NCBI GenBank assembly: GCA_010909165.1 | Contig: MU008169.1 | Span: 2,108,001-2,172,000 of the forward strand | DNA: 64,000 nt | Source of the DNA: Anthoceros angustus | Lineage: Eukaryota; Streptophyta; Anthocerotopsida; Anthocerotales; Anthocerotaceae | Reading direction: 5' to 3' | Program-made: the position numbers and the translations under genes | Shown here: positions 38,090-49,849 of the stretch, one piece after another | Position numbering within the stretch: the first letter of the stretch is position 1 | How the letters are laid out: each line of letters begins with the position of its first letter | The notes under the pieces: model-generated | The model's database searches: none | What the model was told of the DNA's origin: nothing | The model's input: the letters and a program-made list of their open reading frames with translations, nothing else

Positions 38090-41000
38090 TTTAAAGTATG
38101 GAATATTGGTTTGAAAATCATTTGTTGGTTGACGTTATGTTCATACATTCGCTTTGTATACACATTTAAAACCTTTTCGGCCTTACTCTATGTGCCCCGA
38201 CCCTACCTACGACTTGCGGCTAGACCTTTTTATTGGTGCGCCAAATGTCCGCTAATCCGAGTTTGATGCGTGTATAGATGCATGCGCCTTGGTTTCTAGA
38301 TGAGCTACATTTTCCAAAATTTGACATGTGTAATGGTGGTTTCGATGGCCAACCTTTTGAATACGACAATGTTTCACAATGTTTTATGAAGTAAGAAAAT
38401 AAAGATAATTGATGATCCGCCTTCAAGAGGTAGCGTGGATGTTGTCGAACACAAGCGAGAGAGCATATGCCCGGCCACGAGCCCTAGTGAGAGCCACAGT
38501 ATGTGAAGAAAGAGAGTTGGTCGCCCTAGTGAGGATTTTGACCAAATGGTCGACTCGATTTTAGTGAGGCTATGAAGGAGGACCCGTCTATACCCATTGT
38601 GACCCATCGCACTGTGGTGTAGCTAGGTGTTCGGAGACGAACCATAGCCGAGCTTCGCCAAGAGATTTTGAATTTAAGATCTAACTTGCACCATGTGCCG
38701 TGGGTGGACTAGTAAGGTTGAAAGCAGAGACAAGGAGAAATGTAAGCTCAAGAGTTCGGTCAAGAAGCGTTGAGGAGGCATGGCCATCCTTAAGACCTTG
38801 CCCGATTCTCTGGCCTAGAGCAAGAACTCAAGTGTGGCTTGTCTCGCATGGAGGCAGTCGAGCGGGTGTGCCCGCATCGTGGATTTCGTGATGATGGGGT
38901 TTGAAAAGAACATTGATGTGAGTGTGCGCGGCAAGTGTGCATGCAACTGAACGAAAGTGTTTGCACAAGTATCGGCGCAATCCTCTCCAAACCCGTGCAC
39001 TGACTCTTTGGAGTATAAGTCGTAAGTCCTGCACTCCCGCTCTTTAGAGCATGAGTGCCAGTCATCCAGTATCTTCTTTTGTATCCGTTGGCAAGTGTAT
39101 GGGTCTAGTTCTCTTAATCCACTTTAATTGGCAAAATTTGACGTGTTTCTTCAAGCCAAAAGGGTTTTGAGACAAACCCCTTCCGGAGAGACACAAAGCA
39201 AAGTGCTCATGTCACAATACGTAGAACATACTCCAAAGCATGCACCACACGAATAACAAGTCCCATGTGATAATCCGCTGGTCCGCCATATGCTTGTCCA
39301 CGCAAGGCGATGCGGCATTGTTTTAGGGTTGCTCCCATACCGTGTCCGTCGCCTTGGGCGGAAACTGGTGAGGAGTCGGACTAGCACAAGGAGCATTTAA
39401 GTTCCGGGACCCCAAGCTTCCACAAGGCTATTCACACCGTACGTTGATCGATTACAAGTTCAAAGGTAGGGATGTCATGCTCAAACGCACAAGAGTTGAC
39501 GTTCACGCATCCACCAACCTCAAGCTTGTCGAGAAAAGCATAATGTAACGCTAGCTAGGGCGGAGTGGTGTAGCACCGCCACTTGACCACGTGGCCATCG
39601 GTGAAGGTCCCGAAAGGAGAGAAGACCCGCCACAGATCTGCCGATAACATGTCCTTGCCCGCCTCAAGGACATTTAAAGAGGAAGGTTCCTACTAGTATA
39701 CAAACGAACATGAACGAACATGAACGAACATGTAGCCCCAAGGCCTTCAGAGGTATATTGCCACACACATAAATACAAGACAACGGATGAGGAATGTGAG
39801 AGATGAAGAAAATTGAATCGAAAATGCTTGATAGAGAAAATTAAGAATAGAAAAATGCTTGAATAGAGAAAATTAAGAATAGGAAATGCTTTGATAGAGA
39901 AAATTAAGAACATCACATCTTTTACACTAGGTGGTCTTGCGTTTAAGTTTTTTTGGGCAATTTTCTTAAAAGACGATTTACACGAGATGCTATCATAACA
40001 TAAAGTTCTATGATATGAATGCCGCATCAACTTTTCCGCCCACTCTCCAACAATCTTGCGATTCATCTAACTCTTATTCCTCTAAGTCATACATCCGGTC
40101 AAGGGAACTATGTTGGCATGTTATAACTTTGGCACGCCATACATTTGCTCTTCACATGATACAAATTATAGACACAATGGCTAGTAGTCGAAGTGCACAC
40201 ACATTTGATTGTATTATGTGCATTGACCCGCCACATTTGCATCAACACATTCCTCATTGTCCTCTCGTAGTGTGTGCTTCTTGCAGACCAAATTATGCTT
40301 CAGAGTGAGGCGCTCAGACATAATATATGAGATGGTAGTTGACCAAGTCTCGGACATGTTGTGCGCATCCGTAGCTTGGGATTACGTGGCCCGAACTTAT
40401 AATCGATGCTAGTGGGCTTGGAAAGATTGGTGTTATTATTCCATCTCCTAACCCTAGAAGATTGAGAATCGTCATGAGCACATGAGCCATATGAGTGGAT
40501 GAAAAGCTCAAGACACCTAGAATGAAGTTTGACAAAGCGAATCAAGTAGCACAACGGAGAAACCAGAAGGTTATTTAAGGTTGAGCTATTGGCCCGACGT
40601 ATGTAGTACTTACTCTAGAACAAATCCAAGACTTGCATAGAGAAATTACTATAGGCTCGCCACCATCGAGATCAATTTTCTTAAAGCATGATTAATATAT
40701 ATGTTTTCCACCCAAAACAATAAGATTGTGGATTCTCTTTTAGAATTTGGTTTCGATTGCATAGCTGAGTTCCAACCCTATACACACCGACCTTTGGCGG
40801 ATCAAATGCTTCTTCAATACCCGGCCAGAACCGATCCACGGATGCTCGGCGTCTGAAAGTGATGCGACATCCGTTCAATTCGTGTTGTTCAACGATGTTT
40901 GTAGGTGTTCTTTTTGCAATGTGAAGATGGGTTACTCATCGTTGACTGCACAAAAAACATTTTGGAAGACTTGGTTATTCATTGACTAGCACAAAAACCA

Positions 41001-41217
41001 CAATGAAAAGCGGAAAAACTATAAATAAATAGCTTGATATAAATAACAAGGATAATAATGTTTTATTTTTATTAAAACTTAAAAGCGAATGTCAAAATGT
41101 CTTTAAGAACAAGAAAAGAAGCGGATATCACCATCTTTTAGTGAACAATCTTATTTGATGATGATCGAGAGTTATCATGAGCTTTTGATACGTTATCGCG
41201 ATAGATTGCCTTGGAGG

Positions 41218-41222
41218 CCTAT
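41218..41222. repeat. Target-site duplication CCTAT, left copy
   Basis: CCTAT directly precedes the TG of the element. In uninterrupted array units this site reads GGAGGCCTATATATG, with CCTAT once. Confidence 0.95.
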
Positions 41223-41440
41223 TGTGGTAGGGAGAATTCCGGGGCGCTCCCGGTCCTCCCACTATAGCGGCCACACTTATCCTAATCCGCCGCTCAGACG
41301 CTGGGTTTGGCCCCATGAGACTTGTGTGAAAGTTCGAGGCCTTGTGGTCACCAATCGCCACCTGACACCCCTCCTTCTCAAGCAAGGCGCCTCTACTCTC
41401 CCTCTCACGTGCACCACTTGCACCGAAAATCGCCAACCTC

Positions 41441-41646
41441 GACCCACAACGACACAACACAATTGGTCCGCCTCAGGGAGCCTACCACGGCGCCCAGGGG
41501 ACCCCAGTTCACACCGCGATTCGTCCCTACTTCTAAGACCAAACTTGACCTACAACGACACAACACACCAGGTGTCCCGCCTCGACAAGAGCCTACCACG
41601 GCGCCGGACCCCAGTTCACCGCGATTCGTCCCTACTTCTAAGACTA
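41441..41646. repeat. About 100-bp tandem duplication in the 3' LTR
   Basis: Two copies of a segment starting ACAACGACACAAC and ending CGATTCGTCCCTACTTCTAA sit at about 41441-41547 and 41548-41646, each with CCTACCACGGCGCC near its middle. The other LTR has the same pair at about 53594-53702 and 53703-53793, so the duplication predates this insertion. Confidence 0.85.
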
Positions 41647-42587
41647 CTCTTCTCCACCTGTGAGCGCTTTACTTGTGATTTGGGATTCGTCCCTTAGGCT
41701 CGCCTGTGGCCTTCCACTAACACCTACACCTCTAATCCTCTACTCATCTTCTCATCTCCTCATCCTCTTCCTCCTATTCTAACCTCGCCGATCGTTTCGA
41801 CTCGCCCTTACACACGCCTGGGTCCGCCTCCACCAGCAAGTTCTTCCTTGGGCGGTTGCTATGAGTTTGACACGTGAGAACCTCGAGTCTTTCCTGTAGT
41901 CTACCCTCAAGCCGAGAGTTCTCGGGCATTTGCCACACACCCAAAGCAAAGCAATTTCACAGAACCATTCACAAGGGAGCAACTCGTTTAGGCACTTGCA
42001 GCAAGTCCTCCACCAAGCACTCCGACCACCGCGACTTCCTCTCTACGACTGTGTTGGCTCACGGCACGAAATTCCTCAAGGACTCGGTGGCGTGGGCGCA
42101 AGACATGATACTTTACTTTGTGAAATCCTCCTCCTCTTATAGGAGGCCTTCCACATACAACCTCCCTTGGGTGACCCTCTGCAGTCACCTTTTCCAATAT
42201 TCTATTATTTCCTACCGCTTGATTTAATGTCGGCACCTAAGTCTATTGTCCGCATTTCTTGGTAAATCCTATTCTAGCAACTTCACCTAAGTCTATCCTC
42301 GAAGGATGTCGATTACATCACCTCCTTCCTATTCTTCTACCTAGCATTTATGGCCCTTGACCATATCTAGTCTTCACCTGGGTAGGGACGTGTCCGTGGT
42401 GGATTGGCTCCCTCGCCCTCCTTTTGCTCTTGCCCTTCCCAGCCTTTGTCCGCTTCCTAATGTGTGGGGCAAGTACAATCTTGCCCCTTCCTCCATCTCA
42501 TGGGGCGGCCTGGATTCCTCTTCCCTCCGGCAATCGCGCTTCCGCGCACCTAGGCGCCTTCCTCCATCTCCGTCGCCGTCGCTGATT

Positions 42588-42650
42588 CGCACCCTACCGC
42601 GGTAGTCCGGCAGACTACGGGTAGGACTACCATCGTGGTAGTCGGCCCCT
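42588..42650. repeat. GGTAGTC/GACTACC palindromic motif cluster in the LTR
   Basis: CGCGGTAGTC and GACTAC-GGTAG-GACTACC units form inverted repeats here. Related words (ACGGTAGTCCGG, TACCATGGTGGG, GTGGTAGT) recur at about 43040-43075, 44325-44395, 46010-46085, 54770-54815, 55215-55255, 56470-56580 and 58265-58335. It is a dispersed short motif of this element with unknown role. Confidence 0.65.
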
Positions 42651-44464
42651 AACTCCCTTACTTCCTTCTTTCCCGCCTCCCGCCGTGAGGGTTTCTTGGG
42701 TCGATCTTCATTGCTCTTGCCTTGCCCGATTTGTCCATACCTATCATAGAGCACCCTTCATCCCCATCGCCACCATGATTGCCTAATCTCTCGGGCCCTT
42801 TTTGTTGGACTCCTCCTCGGGTCCGGTTCCTCCCTTACGTGGATAAGGGATTCCTCACCCCTTCCTGTCCTCCGACGGATGCCCTTAGTTTCCTCCGGTG
42901 GGGTTGTCTCTCCCACCACCCAGTGCTCCTTTAGGGGTATCCGCACCCCGGCCTTTCCATCTTGTTGGGCCTCGCGTCCCAACTCCCCAACCGCTGCGCG
43001 GGCGCTGCTACCCCAGTCCGCGGACTAGGTGGCGTTCCCCACGGTAGTCCGGGCAGACTACCGTGGTAGGTGGTCACCTCTGGTAGGTGACCCCTGCGAG
43101 GGCTGTCCTCTCCTTGCCTCCGCCGTCTCCCGATCCTGGCGGTGGCTCCTTCACCTCGACTCCTCAGTTCCTCGAGTCCATTTCCGATGGCCTCATCAAA
43201 ATCGGAGGCCTCTGCACTTGTTGCGCTCCTTCATCATCATCATGAGGACCCAATGTCCTCCTTTTGGCCAACCGTAAGACTTCGTTGTTGGCCTTCAAGA
43301 TCTGTTGTGGAGGTGAGCCCCAAGTTGTGATCTTGCATTTGGAGATCATCAATCGTGGCCACTCTCCATCCTCGCACCTACCCTTGTAGGCATCTCTTGC
43401 GGTGGTTAATTCTCCCACCTTCACATGGAGGTTACATTCTCCTCCCTCACTTCCTTTATGGCTGGCCAATTTTGCACGAAGGGCATAGTCGCCAAAATCG
43501 CTTCCTCACTACCGATTCTGCACCACCTTCTTGTGGCGCTCCTCCTCCCGAGACCTCCTTTGTTCCAGTCCTAATTCTTTGAGCAAGCCCCTTCTCCGCT
43601 TGCCAAGCATTCTTTCTCCAGCTCCGGTCTTGTGCTTCGCTCCAGCTCCTCTTCCAAATTGTACCGGGTCCTTCTCAACTCCTCTCCCATATCCGGATTT
43701 TGATAGCTTGAGTAGCCATCACTGCTCATGTGCGGCCACTTCGAGTTGCCGCTTCTCCTTCCTAGTGCCTCGCCTTGCTTTTCCTCTCTTGCTCAGTTGG
43801 GCAAAATGCTCTTCCGCCTTTTGCCTCCAAGAATCCTTTTGGTTGTTGCGAATGGCTCTTTCTTGACTTGTGACAACTTCCTCCAGGGCCTTCTCCGTCT
43901 TGTTCTATGAGGTCGTTGGAGCTTCTCCACGCCCAATTTGGCTGCCTTTTCATCGGACTCCATGGCTTCCAATTGCCACTTAGTCCTGCCTTTCTTCCAT
44001 GTCTTGAGATTTCACTTCCTCTTGGCATGCCCACAAGGAGGCTGCTAGGTCCCTAGCCCCTTCAAATCCACGCGGTGAGTGCTTCACAAGCTCCCAGAAT
44101 TCTCCTAGGGGTCCTAATTCCACCCCTCCTTCTTGCTGGAAATTTCCTCTCAGACTCGGGCCATCAGGGCGCGGTCCCTTCACTGTCGCTCCATCCGCTC
44201 TCCCACCCTAGCGGAGATGGTGGCCTCGGCGCTGCACCTCGTGCTTCTCCTTCCCTTCCCCGCCGCCAGAGCGCTTGCTCGTGGGGTGCCCGCCACTGTG
44301 AGGGTGCTCCCCTGGGGTAGTGCCTACCTACCATGGTGGGCGCCTACCACGGTAGTGCCCACCCCTAGACCGCCCCTCACCGGGTAGTCCGGGTGCCTCT
44401 CTCGTAGGCACAAGGAGATGGTGGGGACTCCCCCACTCTGGGTCACCCCTCAGTGGTCCTTCTC

Positions 44465-45172
44465 TCATAGACCACCATTCGGCCTTCCTCGGCCGCTTCT
44501 CCTCCCTTGCTTGCTGGGGAAGATTCCCACTCGGCAACCTTGTTGCCTCATCTTCTCCCTTGCTTCTAGCATGCTTGTGGAGGTCGACCTCCCACCGTCT
44601 TGCAATGCAAAGGCAAAGGCCTTTCCAACCGGCCGGAGGTGGATGACCTCAAAGGGATGCCATGCATCTTCAAGCTCCTTGCTTGTGGAGTCCCTCGGTT
44701 TCCCATAAATGCACCAAATAGGTGCTAAGGTAGCAGGCCTTGGCCCTTCCTCATCCACGAATTTGGCTTGAGGAGCTTCTCTGGTGGATGTAGGCCTCAT
44801 ACATGATAGTCCCCAATCCGGCTTGGCTCCCATGGAAATCTTCCACAAAATTGGAGGAAGTTGGTCTTTGAAATAAGAGTGCGTTGGTAATTTACCAACC
44901 CCAGCACAATCTTTGCGAAGAGCCTCCACTTGACTCCTTGATGCTCTCGGTCTTCCACCATTCTTGGCGTGGGCTTTCACTCCTCCATCCATCATGTCAA
45001 GGAACTCCTGCGGGATGTCGAGAGGGATGTCCTCTTCCTCCATTCGACCTTTCGAGAGCAATTCGAGCTCTCTCCTCCGGTCTTCCATACACTGCCGAAT
45101 GCTTTTTAAATGGGATCCGCTAGCATTCCTTCCTAGTGCGGCAGGGCCGATTGATGGAGGTTGATGTAACAC
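44465..45172 (-). CDS. 235-codon open frame inside the LTR, element sense (unknown)
   Basis: An unbroken frame lies in the 3' LTR. It has a charged N-terminal half (ELELLSKGRMEEEDIPLDIP) and a mixed-composition C-terminal half (PPILWKISMGAKPDWGLSCM; WHPFEVIHLRPVGKAFAF). The matching part of the other LTR (about 56648-57407) encodes the same pieces in three frames, separated by indels. The mixed composition and preserved reading sense suggest a real coding sequence rather than a chance frame, but I recognise no family. It could be a captured host gene fragment or an extra element ORF. The annotated start is simply the first methionine. Confidence 0.35.
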   Translation of the reverse strand: MLHQPPSIGPAALGRNASGSHLKSIRQCMEDRRRELELLSKGRMEEEDIPLDIPQEFLDMMDGGVKAHAKNGGRPRASRSQVEALRKDCAGVGKLPTHSYFKDQLPPILWKISMGAKPDWGLSCMRPTSTREAPQAKFVDEEGPRPATLAPIWCIYGKPRDSTSKELEDAWHPFEVIHLRPVGKAFAFALQDGGRSTSTSMLEAREKMRQQGCRVGIFPSKQGRRSGRGRPNGGL

Positions 45173-45647
45173 TCCTCAATCAATTCCAAATTGGTGTAGG
45201 CCCATTGGCGGCCATACACCCATCCTAATTGGATGTTCTCCTCCGCCCACCAAAAATCAACCAAATCTCGGGGTTAGCTGCAAAGCAAGTGAATTGGGGC
45301 ATCTCACCCCTCGGGCGCAGCTCTGCCTTCTTTTCCTCCTCGCGAGGAGAGCCCTTGCGGCTCCTTCCCTTGCCTTTTCCACTCGAGGCATGGTGCCTTC
45401 CTTCCTAAGCTCAAAGGAAGGAATTACTCTCAATTTGGCTTGAGGAGCTTCTCCTCTTCCAAATTGGTGTAGGCCCATTGGCGGCCATACACCCATCCTA
45501 ATTGGATGTTCTCCTCCTCTTGCTTCCTTCTCGTGGGGCAGTGGTCGCCTCCTCCTCTTCCCTCCATTCGACCTTTCGAGAGCAATTCGAGCTCTCCTCC
45601 TCCTTCCTTCTCCTTCCCTTCCTCATCCACGAATTTGGCTTGAGGAG

Positions 45648-45722
45648 CTTCCTCCTCCTCCTCCTCCTCCTCCTCCTCCTTCTCCTCTTGCTTCTCCTCC
45701 TCCTCCTCCTCCTCCTCCTCGG
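45648..45722. repeat. CCT/CTC trinucleotide microsatellite in the 3' LTR
   Basis: A run of CTC/CCT triplets broken by TTCTCCTCTTGCTT. It is present only in this LTR; the equivalent place in the other LTR has short CTCCTTCC words but no long run. Poly-Glu and poly-Leu open frames across it are by-products. Confidence 0.9.
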
Positions 45723-46300
45723 CTCGCGATGGCGATGCGGTGATCCTTCCTTCTCCTTCGCACGCCCACTCCAGCTCTTGCGAAGTGAGAGCGCTCAAGA
45801 GAAGTTGCCTCCGCACTTTGCTTGATGCACACGGCACAACCCTAGATTGGATTCATCATTCCAAAATCCTAATTCTATCTAAACTACCTATTTTCCTATC
45901 TCCGCTATCCTAATTAACCGCTTCTAATTACTCTATATATTTATTCCCTATTGGTGAGCATATATAGTGGATATCCCCTCTATTCTAAATTTCCTTTTAG
46001 CCGAGATTCCCTACCACGGTAGTCCGCCACATGTGAGTCCGCTTCCTTCTCACCTACCGGTGTGGCAGCCCACGGCGTAGTCCACCTACCAACCTTTGAC
46101 CCACCCGCCCGTCTGGGGTCGTTTTGACCCGTTCTTCTTCGGGATATCCTTTTGCCTTCCTAACAATATCCTACAACTCCGACTTCAAGATTCTCAGAAA
46201 ATTTTCTGGCATGCTCCTCTTCAATCGTTCTAGCCAAAAAAAATCAAACTTGTTCGTCTTCGGGCTCTTTTGGGCTGGTTGCCCAAACTTTTGCTCCACA

Positions 46301-46314
46301 TACTCCCCACCTCA
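46301..46314 (-). promoter_or_regulatory. Polypurine tract next to the 3' LTR
   Basis: Element-sense sequence just before the 3' LTR is GAGGTGGGGAGTA, followed by TGTGGAGC. It is purine-rich, immediately abuts the LTR and is the expected plus-strand primer. It also lies directly downstream of the integrase stop. Confidence 0.85.
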
Positions 46315-47618
46315 CCTGTTTGCGTCCTCGCAAACAACAGGTACCTCGGGCTGGAGGTACTTCTTGACCTTCCACCCATTGACTCTGGTCGGCAGTAATT
46401 CGCCGCCCAATACCCGGAGTTGCACAGATCCATTCTCGTATACTGCGACCACCTCGTAAGGTCCCATCCATCTCAGCCTGAGCTTCCCTGGAAAGTCTAG
46501 GTACCGACTATCATATAGAAGAACCAAATCCCCGTCCACGATAGTCTCTTGCTTCCTTAACTTCCCATCATGCCGATCTTTTCTGAGTTCCTGAATCCGC
46601 TGTGTTTCTTCTAAAGCATCCTCCCTATGCTCCTCCTGTGCTATGAAAGCTTCTAACCTAGCTACCTGACTATCCTCTACAGTCATCCGTTCATCCTCCA
46701 TGATCCTGTAGGTAGGTACTTCAAATTCCACGGGCATCACAGGAGACATACCATATGTTAAGTAATATGGTGTCTTCTTTGTGGTTATCTTCTCCGCGGT
46801 CCTGTAGGCCCACAATGCTGAGTGCAACTTAGCATCCCAATCATACATGTGCGTCACAGTTACCTTGGTGAGGATTGTGCAGAGCAACCCATTCGTCTTC
46901 TCCGTCAGTCCGTTTGCCTTTGGGTTGTAAGGAGTCGTCTTCCGATGCCGGATGTTGAAGTAGGTGGTTAGGGACTCGACGACCGAGTTGAGGAAATGTG
47001 TCCCCCGGTCGCTGACCAACTCTAAAGGACATCCGTACCTCGTTATGATGTTCTCGAATAAAAATTTGGCTACGGGCGTCATCCTTCCTTTGCTTGCTTC
47101 CACCATCTTTGTACAATAGTCCGTGGCCACCAAAATGTCGCTTCTTAGTCCATTGCGTTGGTGGTTTGATCGGTCCTCTGATCGATCCCCACTTCTCGAA
47201 GGTGCGGTGGTAAGATGTAGGTAAGAGGCCATTGTGTCGACAACGAGGCCGTCCAACCTCGACACGCGTCACACCTCCGAGTGAACTCCCACACATCCTT
47301 TTGCATCGTAGCCCACCAGAATCCTGCATTCAAAATCTTCTTAACGGTCACCTGTACCGAATAGTGTCCACCAGCCTCTTCTGCATGTAATGCCTCCGTG
47401 ACGAGTGAAGCTTCTTCAACGTCGAGGCATCTCCGAATTTTATCGTCCGGACCTTGTTTGTACAGGACACCCGCCCTCAAGCAGTAGGGCGAGGCTTTAT
47501 GGAGAAAGACAGCTCGCCCCTCCCTGGACAACCCTTCGGGCATGGTTCCATGCTCCAGAAATTTGCGTACCTCCCCATTCAACAGATATCTCGGACACGA
47601 ACGCCCCTCGCGTTCCAA
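46312..47618 (-). pseudogene. Integrase region of pol, two overlapping frames
   Basis: Integrase inserts the element's DNA into the host genome. The N-terminal zinc-binding part is in frame 47145-47618: His78-x6-His85-x30-Cys116-x2-Cys119, with GFWWATMQKDVWEF between. The catalytic core is in frame 46312-47265 with Asp49 (VATDYCTK), Asp86 (LVSDRGTHF) and Glu122 (NGLTEKTNG), a D-x36-D-x35-E spacing matching DD35E. A GPY/F module follows (RLRWMGPYEV, residues about 264-272), and the protein ends at WKVKKYLQPEVPVV with no chromodomain. The two frames overlap by about 120 bases, so a single frameshift near 47150-47260 separates the zinc finger from the core. The core itself looks intact. The polypurine tract is at the stop. 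Confidence 0.9.
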
Positions 47619-47619
47619 T

Positions 47620-48269
47620 CTCCTCCTCCCAGGCGTACCACGTCGCCTCCTGCTAGCTCGCCGTGGCGCAGCCCCAAGTGGCGTGGATCTATCCGTAAAT
47701 CCATCGCCTCCTTGCTTCTCCCTAGGTTCACATACTTGCCGCGCTCATGCATACCTTTTCCGGCAATGGGCCGACTTCGCTCACGGCCTGGCCTCACGCC
47801 TTGGCTTGGCCCTCCCCCATGGTCGCCTCATGATTTCCCATGATCCCGCCATTTCCTCCTGGGTTTTCTTCAAGCTTGTCATGGGATGCATCTCCTTCCT
47901 GCCAACTCGTGGCCTCCACTTGCATCGACTGCTCACCCTTGAGGAGCATTTCAGCCTCCTCCTCGCGCCCATCTGGCGCCCCTCCTCTCGGATTTCCAGT
48001 TGTCTGCTGCGGCTTTTCACACTGGCGTTCCCTTCTTGCTCACTTGGCCTCTCTTCTAGCAACAAGACTTGCTGATCACTTCTTAGGCCGTCTTCATTAT
48101 GCTCGTGTCCTTCTCCTTCGACCCAAGTCGTGGCGACCAACTCCTCGTCGAAATCGGTCGTCTGCCTCAAGTCGCTCTCCGGTTTTAGAAATGAAATCAG
48201 CTCGATGTTGCTTTCGCCGGTTTTCGACGTCGTAGTCAAACTCTTGCAGCGTAGTACCCACGGCAATCC
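47620..48269 (-). other. Linker between RNase H and integrase, nothing certain
   Basis: The RNase H frame stays open to 47781 but its tail turns into Arg/Lys/Glu-rich sequence with no recognised domain. A stretch resembling the usual post-RNase H segment (EFDYDVE-like) is visible only in a neighbouring frame near 48200-48240. No second, archaeal-type RNase H, as found in some Tat-lineage elements, could be recognised. Confidence 0.5.
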
Positions 48270-49619
48270 TTCACGACAAATCGGCTTGTTGACAAGATAC
48301 TTCAACGCAAAATGGTCAACATGAAACGTCACCTTGCAAGCAAGCAGATAGTGTCTAAACTTCTTACAGGAGTAAATGATACCAAGACCCTCCCGCTCCG
48401 TAGTTGAGTAGTTCTTTTCAGCGTCTGTGAGCTGTCTACCGGCATAGAAAATCGGATGGTCCCGCTTCTTCTCGTCCTTCTGGCTTAAGACGGTCCCAAT
48501 GGCGTAAGCGGACACATCTACGTATACATGAAACGGTTTTTCCCAATCTGGTGGTTGCAACGTTGGCGCGCTCACCAAACTGTCCTTCAACTGCTGAAAA
48601 GCCTCCTGCCTCGCGTTCGTCCATTCGAACGGTGTATCCTTCTTGGTCAATTGTGTCAACAAGGCTGCCTTCTTGGCGAAATCCTTGATGAACCTCCTGT
48701 AATATCCTACCAGCCCTACAAAAGCACGCACCTGCCTCACCGTTTGTGGTGCGTCCATCTCAGCTATGACTGCTACCTTCTCCTTATCTACCTGCAACCC
48801 TCGCTCTGAAACTCGATGTGCCAACAGGATACCCTCTGTCATACCGAAATAACACTTCCCTGGATGGAGTTTCATGTTCGATTCTCTGCATCTCTGGAAA
48901 CACTGTCTTAAATGATCTAGATGGGTTCCTCCCAACACGAAATCATCTAGGAATACTTCCATGAACTTCCGAAATCTCGGAATATAGCGTTCACCACTCG
49001 TTGAAGGTGGCGGGGCGTTACACAACCCGAAGGGCAGCTTGGAATAAGTGCCCCAATCGTTGTGAGCGTAGTCTTATCTGATCCTCCTTCCTCAGAAATC
49101 GATTGTAACAGTACCCATCGAAATCAGACATTTCATGGCCATGTCTAGCATCTGTCCATGAAAGGCAAGGTGGTGGTCCTTCTTCGTTGCTTCATTAAGT
49201 TTCACGAAATCGACACACGAACCTTTCCTGCTTCTTGGTACAATTACGATGGAGCAACCCACCGGTAAGCTTGGATAAATCACCCCTTCCAAGTATTGGT
49301 CCAGTTGATCCTTGACGACCATGGAATACTTGGGATTCAGCCGGTATTGCTTGATCCTTACAGGTGTGCTGCCCTCCTTCAAATCAATTCGATGTATCCC
49401 CAATTCCTCCGGAATTCCTGTCATGTCAGTAATCTTGAAGGCAAACACATCGACATACTCCCTAAGCATGCTACGGAACTCTTCCTTTTCCACCTGCCCT
49501 AGATACCTAGAAACCTTGACTACCTTGCCAGGTTCTAACTCTAAATCCTCCACCGGATCTACATAGTTCCTTCCGACTTTATCTAGTTCCGGATCCCTCT
49601 TCAGGAAAGTCTCGCTCAT
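48270..49619 (-). pseudogene. pol: Reverse transcriptase and RNase H region of pol, frameshifted
   Basis: The RT N-terminal part (49092-49619) carries PVRIKQYRLNP at residues 86-96, an IVIVPRSRKG strand and DFVKLN at 137-142 (usual D-Y-R-x-L-N). The frame is lost near 49020-49140. The next frame starts around the LPFGLCNAP motif and carries the polymerase box FLDD at residues 25-28 (about 48950), then GILLAHRVSERGLQVD. RNase H follows with Asp170 (FHVYVD), Glu210 (STTE) and Asp237 (FHVDH), the first three acidic positions expected, and ends near LKYLVNKP. F-x-D-D instead of Y-x-D-D is known from some plant Ty3/gypsy lineages. As written the RT is split, so activity is doubtful. Confidence 0.88.
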
Positions 49620-49849
49620 AAGCTTTGCCCTTCCAAAAGGCTACTCCTTCTCTATGGGCCTCATCTTGATTCTTCTATGACTTCCTCTATATGTAACAGT
49701 ATACACCAAATCACTCTTTATTTGACCTCGTGAGGACCCCGATATGCTCGATCCTTTGCAGGAGCTTACCCCGTGCTACGAGGTGTGCCCGTGGCGGCTG
49801 ACTCCTCATAAGGAGCCTTACTCCATGACACAAAGCAATCGCAGTCCGG

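Larger units (their letters stand above)
41223..46300 (-). repeat. 3' LTR of the retrotransposon (element sense), 5078 bp
   Basis: In plus orientation it starts TGTGGTAGGGAGAATTCC at 41223 and ends TTTTGCTCCACA at 46300. Relative to the other LTR it carries extra copies of its own segments at 45467-45515 (source near 45187), 45550-45595 (source near 45035) and 45620-45650 (source near 44746), followed by a CCT-rich microsatellite. Otherwise the two LTRs are very similar, which suggests a recent insertion. No substitution count was made. Confidence 0.93.

Noticed and set aside
45502-45825. Poly-Leu or poly-Glu open frame over the CCT microsatellite
   Set aside because: It is a translation of a triplet repeat and absent from the other LTR.
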